A stretch of 64,000 nt of DNA. Source: Galeruca laticollis. Lineage: Eukaryota; Arthropoda; Insecta; Coleoptera; Chrysomelidae. The DNA is taken from assembly GCA_963921935.1 (NCBI GenBank), contig OY998175.1, positions 228,058,122 to 228,122,121 on the forward strand, written 5' to 3'. The notes beneath the pieces were generated by a model that was not told where the DNA came from, did not search any database, and worked only from the letters and a program-made list of their open reading frames with translations. Position 1 is the stretch's first letter; each line of letters starts with the position of its first letter. Below are positions 36,314 to 45,159 of the stretch, piece after piece. Made by a program: the position numbers and the translations under genes.

Positions 36314-37098
36314 TGTGAGGGTACGTCAGTTTGGTAGAGCATAAAAGGGGTTGTTAGATATATTTCTTTATTAACCTATAATAATTATCTACAATTAAAA
36401 CCTAAAATTCTGTACAATAAAGATATATACACAAAGTTTATTAGTCCTGGAGGCTGGCAATCCCTCTAGGGTGGTCGTCGGAATATATTTCTCGGCCGTC
36501 CAACTTCCTCACGGGGACGTCAGGTTCCTATAACCAGAAGGGGTGTGTGTGTCAGGGTCGAGATCCCGCGTTCAACGCACAACGTGATCTCGGAGGTCGG
36601 GAGTTTTGCTTTCGTCCCGGGCTCAACGCGCTCCGGAATTTCGGCTAATCGGAAAGGCCTCGGTCCTGCGCTCAACACGCTGCAGGGCTTGACCTAGGGT
36701 AGTTGGCGTCCGTCCTAAGCTCAACACGCTTTAGGACCTCGTCCGATATGCAGGTTCGCTCAGCGTCTAGCCTCGAGTTCAACGCACATCGAGGGGTCGA
36801 CGAGAAGCGGGATATTTATGTGTTCACAATTCCGAGCTCAACACGCTCCAGAATATAGTGCAACACTTCGGTTATTTTCAGTTGAAGCTTCCTATCGTTA
36901 TACTACGTAAGGTAAAGCTTGCCTGGTATATCGCAGAACGTATGGTTTGGTAGTATCGGTCAAGTTATTAGCAGAAAGGCGAAGGTGCTGCCCTCTCGGT
37001 GCTGGGTGCCCAACTCCGTCTAGTTTGCTTCGCGTAGAGTTCTGTTTTCTGATTATTTATTGGGGTTACTTTATGTTCAGAACGACTGTGTCGTTACA
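36314..37098 (-). repeat. 3' LTR of the Ty3 element
   Basis: 785 bp. In the element's sense it carries an AATAAA near its end (complement of TTTATT at about 36368-36373). The middle 300 bp (36559-36854) holds six hairpins, described separately. It is longer than the partner LTR because that copy lost ~28 bp across hairpin 3 and a few bases at about 40177. Confidence 0.95.
36559..36854. promoter_or_regulatory. Array of six constant-loop, variable-stem hairpins in the LTR
   Basis: On the + strand each hairpin has loop TCAACAC or TCAACGC, a short closing stem (GC/GC or GT/AC), one unpaired base on the 3' arm, then a variable outer stem. H1 36559-36592: CGAGATC with GATCTCG. H2 36617-36636: CCGG with CCGG. 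H3 36665-36686: CCTGC with GCAGG. H4 36713-36736: TCCTAA with TTAGGA. H5 36771-36794: CCTCGA with TCGAGG. H6 36829-36854: ATTCCGAGC with GCTCCAGAAT (bulge C, one mismatch). In the element's own sense the loop reads GYGTTGA and the bulge lies on the 5' arm. Arm sequences change while pairing is kept. Function unknown. Candidates are an RNA-protein binding array, genome dimerisation or packaging, or DNA-level cruciforms. Confidence 0.85.
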
Positions 37099-38149
37099 CC
37101 CCTCCCAGGTCGTAAACATTTTGGGACAAAATTTTGGTTCCTCGTCAGCGGCGAGGGACGCTGTAGTGATCGGTTTTTTCTGCTTGGCTTAGTTCCGTAC
37201 TTTATGCTAATACTCTCTCCGTTGGCTAGCCTGTATCGGTACCTTCTTCCTGTCTTCGGCTTATTTCTCATTTGCACCGGTACGCGTTGGATTAGTGGTC
37301 CTTCACCGGTAGGGACTGGTTTCTCCTTTCTATCAACTGGTTCCATTCTTGCTCGATTGATTTTCCCGGTGCCGGAGGTCGGTCCAATTCTCTCTCTTCG
37401 ATTTGCCATATGGCATCGTCGTATAGGTCGAGTACGTCTTCCAACTCTGCGGTTAGGTTAGGTTGGTTTATTGCCTTTACTAGAGGTCGGTAGTGGTCCT
37501 ACGACGTCGGAGCTCACTGTGTGCCATGGCTCTTGCGGGATCTTGGTCGATTGCATTTGACCTGGTGTTTGTAGTTACGACGGCTTAAATTTCTGGCAGC
37601 TTTGGCACTCTCTTACGAACTTAGCTGTGTTTCTGAACATCCCTGGCCAATAGTATTTCCTGGCTAGTCGTGCTATTGTTTTTGCTATTCTCAGGTGTCC
37701 TGATGTATGACTGCTGTGGTTTTCTTCTATTATTTTCTGTTGCTCACTTGTGGGGATGCATAATTTCCACGGGCTTGACATTTCTGCCTCCTTCAAGTCA
37801 TATTTATCCCAAAAGTGTCTGTATAATTTGCCGTCTGTGATTGTGAAATCCGAATGTTTTTGCGGCTGTGTTCCTACTTCTGTTTTTTTTTCTCGTACCA
37901 ATATGCTTTACTTTTCTTCGGTGCTACGTTAATGTAGTCTATCGGATTCCTCGGTCTATACCGCTGTTTGATAGGTGTGTTGTGTTTTAGTTTTATTGTG
38001 TGTTCTGCCAATGGTGTTACTCCCCGGCTGTTGTTGAACTTTTTTATTTCTGTTTCTAAAAACTTTTCTAGTCTTTTCTTCTCTAATGCTGGTAGTTCCG
38101 GATTAATATTAAACTTGTGGTTGGCTTCTGTTTTATTTAATTCTTCCAT
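37099..38149 (-). pseudogene. Ty3 pol remnant: RT start joined to integrase pieces
   Basis: From 38149: the RT N-terminus (RGVTPLAEHTIKLKHNTPIK, then QRYRPRNP) breaks off at about 37890. It passes directly into the sequence just before the integrase zinc domain: DGKLYRHFWDKYDLKE, HSSHTSGHLRIAKTIARLAR, YYWPGMFRNT, CQSCQKF (H-x3-H...C-x2-C; 37800-37580). Only the first bit of the integrase core is present (QEPWHTVSSDVVGPLP, about 37540). A basic C-terminal tail follows (37409-37077). All RT catalytic motifs, RNase H and most of the integrase core are missing. Confidence 0.85.
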
Positions 38150-38389
38150 GTTAACTACTGTCTGTTGTCTTTTGTTATTGTATCTTATACTCTGTAATCT
38201 TTCTATGAATGCTTTATCTTCGTGTATCCTTTCTTCCTGTTCTATTTTTTGTATTTTTCCGTTGTCTGTTTTCTTGTGATTATCTTCTCGTTCGTTTGGG
38301 TTTTGTACGGTGTGATCTATCTGTGTTAGTTTGTTATAAATTTCTTGCTCTTCTGGGGTTGAGTCGGTTTCTTCTTTTAACAGGTCTGC

Positions 38390-39811
38390 TCAAGGTATTT
38401 TCCTCTCTGCAATATCTGCTACTCCTAGAATTGCTTCGTCTTCTAGGTTCGGTATATAGAGGAATTTTGTCTCGCCCTCTCGTTTAGCTATTGTACACGG
38501 AATAACAAAGCTCTTTGTAATTTTCATTTTATATCCGTTTGCTAAAGTAACCGCCGTATTTTCTAGGTTAGTCCTATATTTGGAGTGTTTAATTTTGTTC
38601 AGGCCTTTTGTCCCTATGTATGATTTCTGTGCTCCTGTGTCGATTAACGCGTTTAATTGTTGTTGGTTTTGGGTAAAAATCGTTATGTGCGGTCTTTTAT
38701 CTTCTAATATACTGTAATTGTTCGTAGGGGAGGATTTTATTGTGCTCATCTTGCCTCTCGAAGAATCGGCCCTTGTTACGTTTCCTGAATTCCGGCAACT
38801 GCATTTATTTGACGGTGTTCCTATTGTTCCGCAGTGGCTGCAGAATAATATTTGTCTCCCATCGCACGTTTCTTTCCTATGTCCTCTTTTACCGCATCTC
38901 CAGCAACAATCTTGTCGGTTGTAATTCGGTAATTTGCTCTTATTTTGCGGACTTTGCCCCGTGCGGCTGTCGTAATTGGTCTTACTCTCGGGTCTGCCTG
39001 CTTTCTCGATCTCTTTTCGGATACTTTCTAGTTCGTCTATTCGCCGTGTAAGGTCTCTTATTGATGCGATTTCGTTTCTTCGGACATGAAGTTTGTATTT
39101 CGGATTCATATTTCTATATATTCTTTCTAGTTGTTGGCTATTGTTGAAGCCCGTGTGTCTCCGCATTAATGTCTGAATTTCTGTGATATATTGTTTAAAC
39201 GGCTCGTTTTCTCCTTGTTTTCTCTCCATTATATTTTCTTCTAAGTATGTTGATAAGTCTAATGATACATAAAATGTTTTGAAATCATCTACGAAATCTT
39301 GCCAAGTTTCCCAGAGATGTTTATTATTCCGGTACCAAAGAATTGCTTTGCCTTCTAGCACTTCTGGCAGAGCTCTAAGTATAACTTCGTCGTTTAGCTG
39401 GTAACATGTTTTGAGTTCTTGCAGCCTTTCAATGAACTCTATCCGGTTTTTTGAGCCGCCATCAAAGTATATACCCCATCTCCTTATTTTGTCCAGTTCT
39501 GTGCAATCTACGTGTTTGTGATTGTACCTACTATGTCTATCTTCGGACTCGCTGTCTTCGGCAGTGTACATTCTTTCTCTAGTTTTTTCAGAGTTTTGTA
39601 TGCTGCTTTCTTGTTGTCTGGTATTATGTCCTATCTGTTTCCTTATAAAATGTACCATTCTGGCACGTAGTATGTCCATATTACCGCTTGTGTCTAATTC
39701 GAATTTTTGTAGTTCTGTCACTAGCTCTTCTTTCTTGAGCTTGTATATCCATCCTACTTTTGTGTCCGCTATCTCTAATCCTGCGTCGGCGTATTCTCCT
39801 TGTTCGCTCAT
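38390..39811 (-). CDS. Ty3 Gag-protease, intact 473-codon ORF
   Basis: Start ATG at 39811. Residues ~25-56 look like a SAP-type helix pair (KKEELVTELQKFELDTSGN). About 100-250 is the retrotransposon Gag capsid region (ELKTCYQLNDEVILRALPEV, AILWYRNNKHLWETWQDFVD). Two cysteine clusters follow: CWRCGKRGHRKETC (303-316, CCHC knuckle) and CSHCGTIGTPSNKCSC (324-339). A retropepsin-like domain with LNALIDTGAQKSYIG (DTG at ~391-393) comes next, then LGVADIAERKIP at the end. Gag packages RNA into particles and the protease cleaves it. It is the only long open frame in the element. Pol would lie downstream, but most is deleted. Confidence 0.9.
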   Translation of the reverse strand: MSEQGEYADAGLEIADTKVGWIYKLKKEELVTELQKFELDTSGNMDILRARMVHFIRKQIGHNTRQQESSIQNSEKTRERMYTAEDSESEDRHSRYNHKHVDCTELDKIRRWGIYFDGGSKNRIEFIERLQELKTCYQLNDEVILRALPEVLEGKAILWYRNNKHLWETWQDFVDDFKTFYVSLDLSTYLEENIMERKQGENEPFKQYITEIQTLMRRHTGFNNSQQLERIYRNMNPKYKLHVRRNEIASIRDLTRRIDELESIRKEIEKAGRPESKTNYDSRTGQSPQNKSKLPNYNRQDCCWRCGKRGHRKETCDGRQILFCSHCGTIGTPSNKCSCRNSGNVTRADSSRGKMSTIKSSPTNNYSILEDKRPHITIFTQNQQQLNALIDTGAQKSYIGTKGLNKIKHSKYRTNLENTAVTLANGYKMKITKSFVIPCTIAKREGETKFLYIPNLEDEAILGVADIAERKIP

Positions 39812-39903
39812 GATTCGTCCTTCTCTGATTTCTCAACTTTGTATTCGTTGTCTCCCTAGATGCTCTGTTATATCTGTTATTTTTGTTTCCCTTATCTAAA
39901 CTT

Positions 39904-39973
39904 CTGCTCGGGCGTCATTTGTGACACCTGCTCGGGTGTAATTTGTATTATCTAACTTTCTGCTCGGGCGCCA
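39904..39973 (-). promoter_or_regulatory. Ty3 primer-binding site, with two extra copies of its core
   Basis: The string CTGCTCGGG occurs at 39904, 39928 and 39960 (+ strand), each followed by GCGTCATTTGTG, TGTAATTTGT or GCGCCATTTGTG. The 39960-39973 copy, two bases from the LTR, is the expected primer site (TGGCGCCCGAGCAG on the minus strand). The others are degenerate duplicates in the leader. Confidence 0.8.
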
Positions 39974-39975
39974 TT

Positions 39976-40726
39976 TGTGAGGGTACGTCAGTTTGGTAGA
40001 GCATAAAAGGGGTTGTTAGATATATTTCTTTATAAACCTATAATAATTATCTACAATTAAAAACTAAAATTCTGTACAATAAAGATATATACACAAAGTT
40101 TATTGGTCCTGGAGGCTGGCAATCCCTCTAGGGCGGTCGTCGGAATATATTTCTCGGCCGTCCAACTTCCTCACGTCAGGTTCATATAACCAGAAGGGGT
40201 GTGTGTGTCAGGGTCGAGATCCCGCGTTGAACGCACAACGTGATCTCAGAGGTCGGGAGTTTTGCTTTCGTCCCGGGCTCAACGCGCTCCGGAATTTCGG
40301 CAACACGCTGCAGGGCTTGACCTAGGGTAGTTGGCGTCCGTCCTAAGCTCAACACGCTTTAGGACCTCGTCCGATATACAGGTTCGCTCAGCGTCTAGCC
40401 TCGAGTTCAACGCACATCGAGGGGTCAACGAGAAGCGGGATATTTATGTGTTCACAATTCCGAGCTCAACACGCTCCGGAATATACTGCAACACTTCGGT
40501 TATTTTCTGTTGAAGCTTCCTATCGTTATAATACGTAAGGTAGAGCTTGCCTGGTATATCGCAGAACGTATGCTTTGGTAGTATCGGTCAAGTTATTAGC
40601 AGAAAGGCGAAGGTGCTGCCCTCTCGGTGCTGGGTGCCCAACTCCGTCTAGTTTGCTTCGCGTAGAGTTCTGTTTTCTGATTATTTATTGGGGTTACTTT
40701 ATGTTCAGAACGACTGTGTCGTTACA
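39976..40726 (-). repeat. 5' LTR of the Ty3 element
   Basis: 751 bp, same ends as the partner. Hairpins H1, H2, H4, H5 and H6 are present (40215-40247, 40273-40292, 40341-40364, 40399-40422, 40457-40482). The left arm of H3 is lost in a ~28-bp deletion at about 40300. H6 here is fully paired, where the other LTR has one mismatch. Confidence 0.95.
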
Positions 40727-41653
40727 CAGTAGTATTTCCCCGTGACATTTTAATTTCCTTCGAATTTAAATATATTCTGCACCTGGCTATTTTATCTCGA
40801 TTTGTCCCTTTCAATTCAATGTTGAAATAAGTATCGAATTTGCTTTTGTAAGAGTCATTTTGTATTTGCATGCGAGACGAAGAGCGACTGCTATTTAACG
40901 AAGACGACAATTCACTTTCAGTCACATTATCACTCAAACTAACATTGTCTGGTATGTGAATATCCTCTTTCCACTAGAAAAATCACCGGAATTTGATTCA
41001 TCTTCTAAAGTCAAAAGTTCGCTCCTTTTCCTCTTTAATCGGCTCATTTTGAATCAACTTGGCACAATTCCGCACGCTCAAAAATTCGAACAACTACCAC
41101 TATCCGTTACCATCATCCGATAACGCCGGCAGAGGCTTTTAAAAGCAATTCTTGGTGTTATGCTTATAAATTTTTATCAAAATAAATTGATGTTCATTCA
41201 GAAATATTAACCTGCGAGACTCTCGCGCGAGACGCGATACCTCATGCACGAGACTTGAGACGAGACCAAACAAAAGTCTCGTCTCGTCTGGTCCGAGTAT
41301 CGTTTCGAGTTTCGTCTCGAAAACGAGACGAGACCATGCGAGACTCTCGAAAACGAGAGTCTCGTGCGAATCACTACTACCAGGCGAGGTTGTCGATGCC
41401 ATATCAGTGAACTCTTTTAAAAATAAATATGATACTTTCAGGTTCACAGCACACTAGCAGTGACTAGCAGTAGTCTTTAAAAGTTATTTTATATGTTATG
41501 TCATTTCATTTTGTTTCATTTCAAATGTAAATTGATGTAAGTGGTTTATTTCATATATTGTTTCGTTTTATTTTTTGTGCAGATTGGTAAAAGGACCTAT
41601 ATAGGTCCGAGACCCCGGCTCCTTATTCATTTGTAGTAATAATAATAATAATA

Positions 41654-42508
41654 GAAAGAAGCGGTATTGTAGTATGGGGAAGAAATTACCAAAGGACTAT
41701 AAAAGAAATGAGAAACCAAAGAAAAGATATATTCTATTTAGATGAAACATGGATCAACGAGCCAAATAAAATGTGGCGAAATGAAACAAGTCGAAGACAG
41801 ACTTTTTTAAATAATGTATCTAATGGTTTAAATCCACCATCAGGAAAGGGGCGCAGGTCAATAATAGTACACATCGGCAGTTCGAGTCGTTTTCTTTAAG
41901 GTGGTTTATTTCCTTTTGAATCTACTCGTACCGGTGACTACCATGAGTACATAAATGCTGATGTCTTTAAAGAATGGTTCGAACATATGATAGATCTTCT
42001 CCCTCAGAACTGTATAATAGTAATGGATAATACGAGTTATCATTGGAGATATTTAGAAAAATTTCCACAACCAAGTGGCTGAAAAAAGATTTACAGAATA
42101 GGTTAAATTCTATCCCGGTTCTGTGAGATAAGAACTGTATTTCTTGAGTTCCCTTCATAAAGAGAAATTGGAAAAATATGAAATTGATGAAATTATAAAA
42201 ACTCGTGGGATGTGGTGGTTGAATCACCACCATATCATTGCGAACTAAACCCGATTGAACTGGTATGGGCACAGATAAAGGGAGCAGTTTCAGGAAAAAA
42301 TAAGTCTTTTAAAATGAGTGATGTTGAATAGTTGTTTTTGGAGGCTGTAAATAACGTGAAGCCTGAAAACTGGGAAAAGGCTGTAAATCAAACGATTCAA
42401 GAAGTAGACAAAATGTGGACAATATTACTGATGAAATGATCGAGCCACTCATTGGAAATAGGTATTGGTTGCGACAGTTCATCTTCTGATTCTGATATGG
42501 ATTTATAA
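41654..42508 (+). pseudogene. IS630/mariner-like DDE transposase, catalytic part
   Basis: Immediately after the LINE tail an open frame starts with ERSGIVVWGRNYQRTIKEMR then FYLDETWIN, holding the first catalytic Asp. GRRSIIVHIGSSSRFL, DYHEYINADVFKEWFEHMID and NCIIVMDNTSYH (second Asp, about 42018-42030) follow. After frame slips, SPPYHCELNPIELVWAQIKG supplies the third acidic residue (Glu, about 42245), then NVKPENWEKAVNQTIQEVDK and a Ser/Asp-rich end (stop 42506-42508). This is a DDE_3 type of insect mariner relative. Three or more frameshifts. The N-terminal DNA-binding part is missing, cut off by the LINE. Confidence 0.85.
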
Positions 42509-43480
42509 GAAGTAACTCTACTTATTCTGGTAAGTTTTTATATTAAAATTATTATCTATGAACGTAACGTTATTTAAAAGTCAAAGTTTAAACCCTAATA
42601 CCTATATAACCAGTATGACACAATGTTCTTATAATACATTGTGGAAGTTATAAGTAGGTTTTTTAGGTGAAAAGTGTACACCCGATATATTTATTATATT
42701 TATAAAAAGGTTTTTTCATACGAAAATACTCGAGGTATAGCTTCAAAAAATATTTCAACTATCTACTAAAAGAAGTGATACACCTATGGGTTACCAAAGG
42801 TTTCTTATTTTATTACTCTCTTGTACATGAAGATAGACTATATACTGAGCTCAATTTACAGAGGCGGCTGATCAAAATAATGAATCACGAGTTGTTGCAG
42901 CTGATCAAAGTCATTCTTGGTTATGATTGGTCGAATTTTCGTTGATAGGAATGGTTGCCTCGGCTGTAATTTGATGCATAGTGCACGCGTGCATTTTGTT
43001 TACATGAACCTCTCTCGCAAGTTCGATTTAAGTAAGGACTCATTTTTTTAATGTTATACTATGTTTCAATTTAAAATTTTGCTGATAAGACCCTCTTACT
43101 GGACAGATATATTTTTATTATTATAATTATCAATTCACGTTAAAAAGCTTAAATTTCCCAGAAAGATCCATAACGTCAACCAACTTTACACAAAACTGCT
43201 CAAATGGTCTAGAAAGTTATCGAGAATTGCTTGAATTGTTGAGAAAGATCCAAAAAGTGATCTTTCCACAAAATTTTCAAAAAAATATTCATGAGGATTG
43301 AATAGATCACAACAAATATAAAAATAATTTTAAAAATATCTTTACTATTGTGGTAAATAGGCAAATTTTGTCCCGGAGCTTTCACCAAATTTTTAAAAAC
43401 AATCTGGATAGGCTCATGAGTAATGTTACTGAAGAAAATAAAAAATATTAAAAAATTAACGGTTTTGAAGATCAAAAACT
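42509..43480. other. No gene seen
   Basis: AT-rich, with a slightly GC-richer part at 42840-43020 that I cannot assign. Confidence 0.35.
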
Positions 43481-43483
43481 AGC

Positions 43484-44590
43484 TTTTGCGCATCTGTAAG
43501 ACACCCTGAATAATATTCTATTATAAAATTGTCACTTGTATTCACTTCGGAGGCTGTATCGTGGTAACAAACCGAAATTTCTCCAAAAATAACAAAAATG
43601 TGGCACTTCCAGTGCCATAGCCCCCATTGTACTAGTTCCAGTGAGCTGAAAATCAATAAGGTTCGTCTACCTTTTTGGGCCGTTGGAAAGTGTATCAAAT
43701 AAAGATCCAAATAGTCCAACCCGAAATTTTTCAGAGATGCTCTACAAGCCGGTACCACTTTCTCTTGTTCATGAAACGTATTCACCAATTTGGTACACAT
43801 GAATAAATCTTCTCTGTATACAGAACCATTTTACTTCTTAAACTCTCTCCTATTTCTTTCTCGTTACTGTAAAGCCAAGCACAATCGAAAATTCTATATC
43901 CAACTTCTATGGCTCGTTTGACGACTTCTCCAACTTCTCCTGGAGGTGCTAACCAAGTACCAAGACCGAAGGATGGTATTTTGATGCCGTTATTCAATGT
44001 TAACATTGGCAGGGGACGTTAAGAGGTAATTGGGGGTGCTAGTTTCGTGCTTTCGCTAACTATTTTTGTCAGTTTCGGAAGCTTTTTCATCACTGTTTAT
44101 GTAAAAAACGCAATAGAAGTATATTATAACCTAAACAATATAAGTAATGTTGACAAATTGTCAAATTTTTCTTTTAACAATATCCAATCATAAGAGCCAC
44201 TTGTCGTCACTCCAGAGACTGTATCGTGCTAACAAACTGAAAATTCTCCAAAAAGGACAAAAATTTGGTACTTCAAGTACTATAGCACCAATTATGTTGG
44301 CTCCAGTGAGCTGAAAATCAATGGAGCTATCTGTGACACGTCCTGAACAATATTCAATCATAAAATTGTTGAGTTGCTGCACTCCGGAGGCTATATCGTG
44401 CTAACAAACTTAGATTTTTCCAAAAATGACAAAATGTCGTACTTCTAGTACCATAGCACCCGTTGTACTGGTTTTGGTGAGCTGAAAATCAATAGGGTTC
44501 ATCTGTGAGACGTTCTGAACAATATTTAATCATAAAATTGGTAACTTTATGCACTTTGAAGGCTGTATCGTGCGAACAAGACATGTAACG
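43484..44590. repeat. ~171-bp repeat, four copies, two flanking the reductase exon
   Basis: Units share GCTGTATCGTGCTAACAAAC, CTCCAAAAATGACAAAA, GTACTTCTAGTACCATAGCA and GTGAGCTGAAAATCAAT. Copies: about 43484-43660, 44165-44335, 44336-44508 and a partial one at 44509-44580. GTGAGCTG lies at about 43641, 44306 and 44477; the last two are 171 bp apart. The aldo-keto reductase exon occupies the space between copies 1 and 2. Confidence 0.85.
43671..44006 (-). pseudogene. Aldo-keto reductase first exon, frameshifted
   Basis: From ATG at 44006: LTLNNGIKIPSFGLGTWLAP, EVGEVVKRAIEVGYRIFDCA, WLYSNEKEIGESLRSK, then after a one-base shift (about 43835) YREDLFMCTKLVNTFHEQEK and LKNFGLDYLDLYLIHFP. This is the N-terminal third of an AKR1/AKR2-type NADPH aldo-keto reductase (TIM barrel). 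The catalytic Asp (FDCA), Tyr (WLYSNE) and Lys (CTKL) are all present. The block ends at AAG followed by GTAGAC (43670-43665), a plausible splice donor, so the rest would be in exons not found here. One frameshift makes this copy non-functional. It may be a genuine exon with an assembly or sequencing slip, or a duplicated gene fragment. Confidence 0.75.
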
Positions 44591-45150
44591 AAAGGTGGCC
44601 GACGACAACGACGACGACGACATACACAAAGGATATTTTATCTAAAAACCGTTTTTCGTGGTGTTCTTGGTGGACAACGTCAAATTAACTCAAAAAAAAT
44701 TCCAAAATTCCAACTCTTTTGAGGTAAACCAATATTTTTCTCATATTAGATAGGTTGGGCGGAAAAGTAAAATACTAAAATGGAGAACATGAGAATTTAA
44801 TGTTGATACATAAATAAATAATTGTTAATTATTGTAAATATGGGCGAAAAAAATATTAATTTAAAATGTTACAACGATAACAGTATGAATGATAAAAACA
44901 ATTAAATTTCGCATTGTTTTTTCTTAAGAACACTTAAAACAATGTGATTTATCACATGAGATTTTGTCATAAATATTTTTCATGGGTTCGCATTATATGA
45001 TGGCTCTATAGAAGGGGAGATTTCACGTCCCCTTGAGGTGTCCCGCGAGTGGCTTTAACTGAGGTGGTTTGATTCCACACCTATGTCTCATCTATCCTTG
45101 TCGCCAAAAACTCATACAATCATTTTACAATGGTTTCTTTTACTCCTTGT
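44591..45150. other. No gene seen; short ACG microsatellite
   Basis: A GACGACAACGACGACGACGA run lies near 44604-44623. At 45061-45082 GGTGGTTTGATTCCACACC resembles a Pol III B box, but no matching A box or tRNA fold is convincing. Confidence 0.4.
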
Positions 45151-45159
45151 CTTTTTAGT

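Larger units (their letters stand above)
36314..40726 (-). mobile_element. Ty3-type LTR retrotransposon, internally deleted
   Basis: Two LTRs (36314-37098 and 39976-40726) begin TGTGAGGGTACGTC and end CGTTACA on the + strand. A 4-bp duplication CAGT flanks the element (36310-36313 and 40727-40730). The 5' LTR in the element's sense is 39976-40726. Next to it is a primer-binding site, TGGCGCCCGAGCAG (minus strand, 39973-39960), of the tRNA-Lys type. A polypurine tract GGGAGGGG abuts the 3' LTR (37099-37106, minus). The gag-pro ORF is open, but pol is mostly deleted, so it could move only with help. The LTRs have diverged by indels of about 28 and 6 bp plus substitutions. Confidence 0.95.
36173..41047 (-). 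pseudogene. hAT transposase, N-terminal BED exon, split by the Ty3 element
   Basis: Start ATG at 41047 (SRLKRKRSELLTLEDESNSG). A frameshift near 40965 leads into SDNVTESELSSSLNSSRSSS and a BED-finger region KFDTYFNIELKGTNRDKIAR then SKEIKMSRGNTT. The Ty3 insertion (36314-40726) falls inside the finger. The exon resumes GLRKHLHSKLPKAYFG and ends with FAASSQLK and a GTGAGC donor at 36172. One Cys of the C-x2-C pair is Tyr, so zinc binding is lost. This exon and 34928-33702 belong to one gene. Confidence 0.85.
33352..41376 (-). mobile_element. hAT element with GCACGAGAC ends
   Basis: Ends TAGTGGTTGGCACGAGACCA (33352) and, reverse-complemented, TAGTGATTCGCACGAGACTC (41376). A perfect 8-bp duplication CTACCAGG flanks it (33344-33351 and 41377-41384), the hAT signature. 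Both subterminal regions (33370-33490, 41205-41365) are dense in GTCTCGTCTC/CGAGACGAG repeats, likely transposase-binding arrays. Span is 8025 bp, of which 4413 bp is a later Ty3 insertion. Confidence 0.95.
32600..41655 (+). pseudogene. LINE (CR1/Jockey-like) 3' part, split by the hAT-plus-Ty3 nest
   Basis: Frames from 32600 read SGVPQDLVLGPF (RT motif B), then after a deletion WVEDWCLPLNTSKYEFLHLG, QQKDLGI, FSKISPKISLLYLVYIRPIL, EFAGPVWSVDWQRDLDRLES and FISNRIFHTWNSLP. The element breaks at 33351 and resumes at 41377 with VVDAISVNSFKNKYDTFRF. The 3' end has RGTCCGAGACCCCGGCTCC-like sequence and a (TAA)n tail (about 41635-41652), typical of CR1/Jockey-like LINEs. The RT catalytic block is deleted. 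The two parts join at the 8-bp duplication CTACCAGG. Confidence 0.85.

Noticed and set aside
36559..36854. Plain tandem repeat explanation for the LTR hairpins
   Set aside because: Only loop and closing bases repeat; the stems differ between units while both arms of each stem match, which tandem copying alone does not produce.
37060..37461. 133-codon plus-strand ORF crossing an LTR border
   Set aside because: Antisense to the Ty3 pol tail and LTR; no independent support.
43484..44590. 171-bp repeats as alpha-satellite-like centromeric DNA
   Set aside because: The length is a coincidence; only four copies and no CENP-B box.
45061..45082. tRNA or SINE from a B-box-like GGTTTGATTCC
   Set aside because: No A box at the right spacing and no cloverleaf; single motif only.
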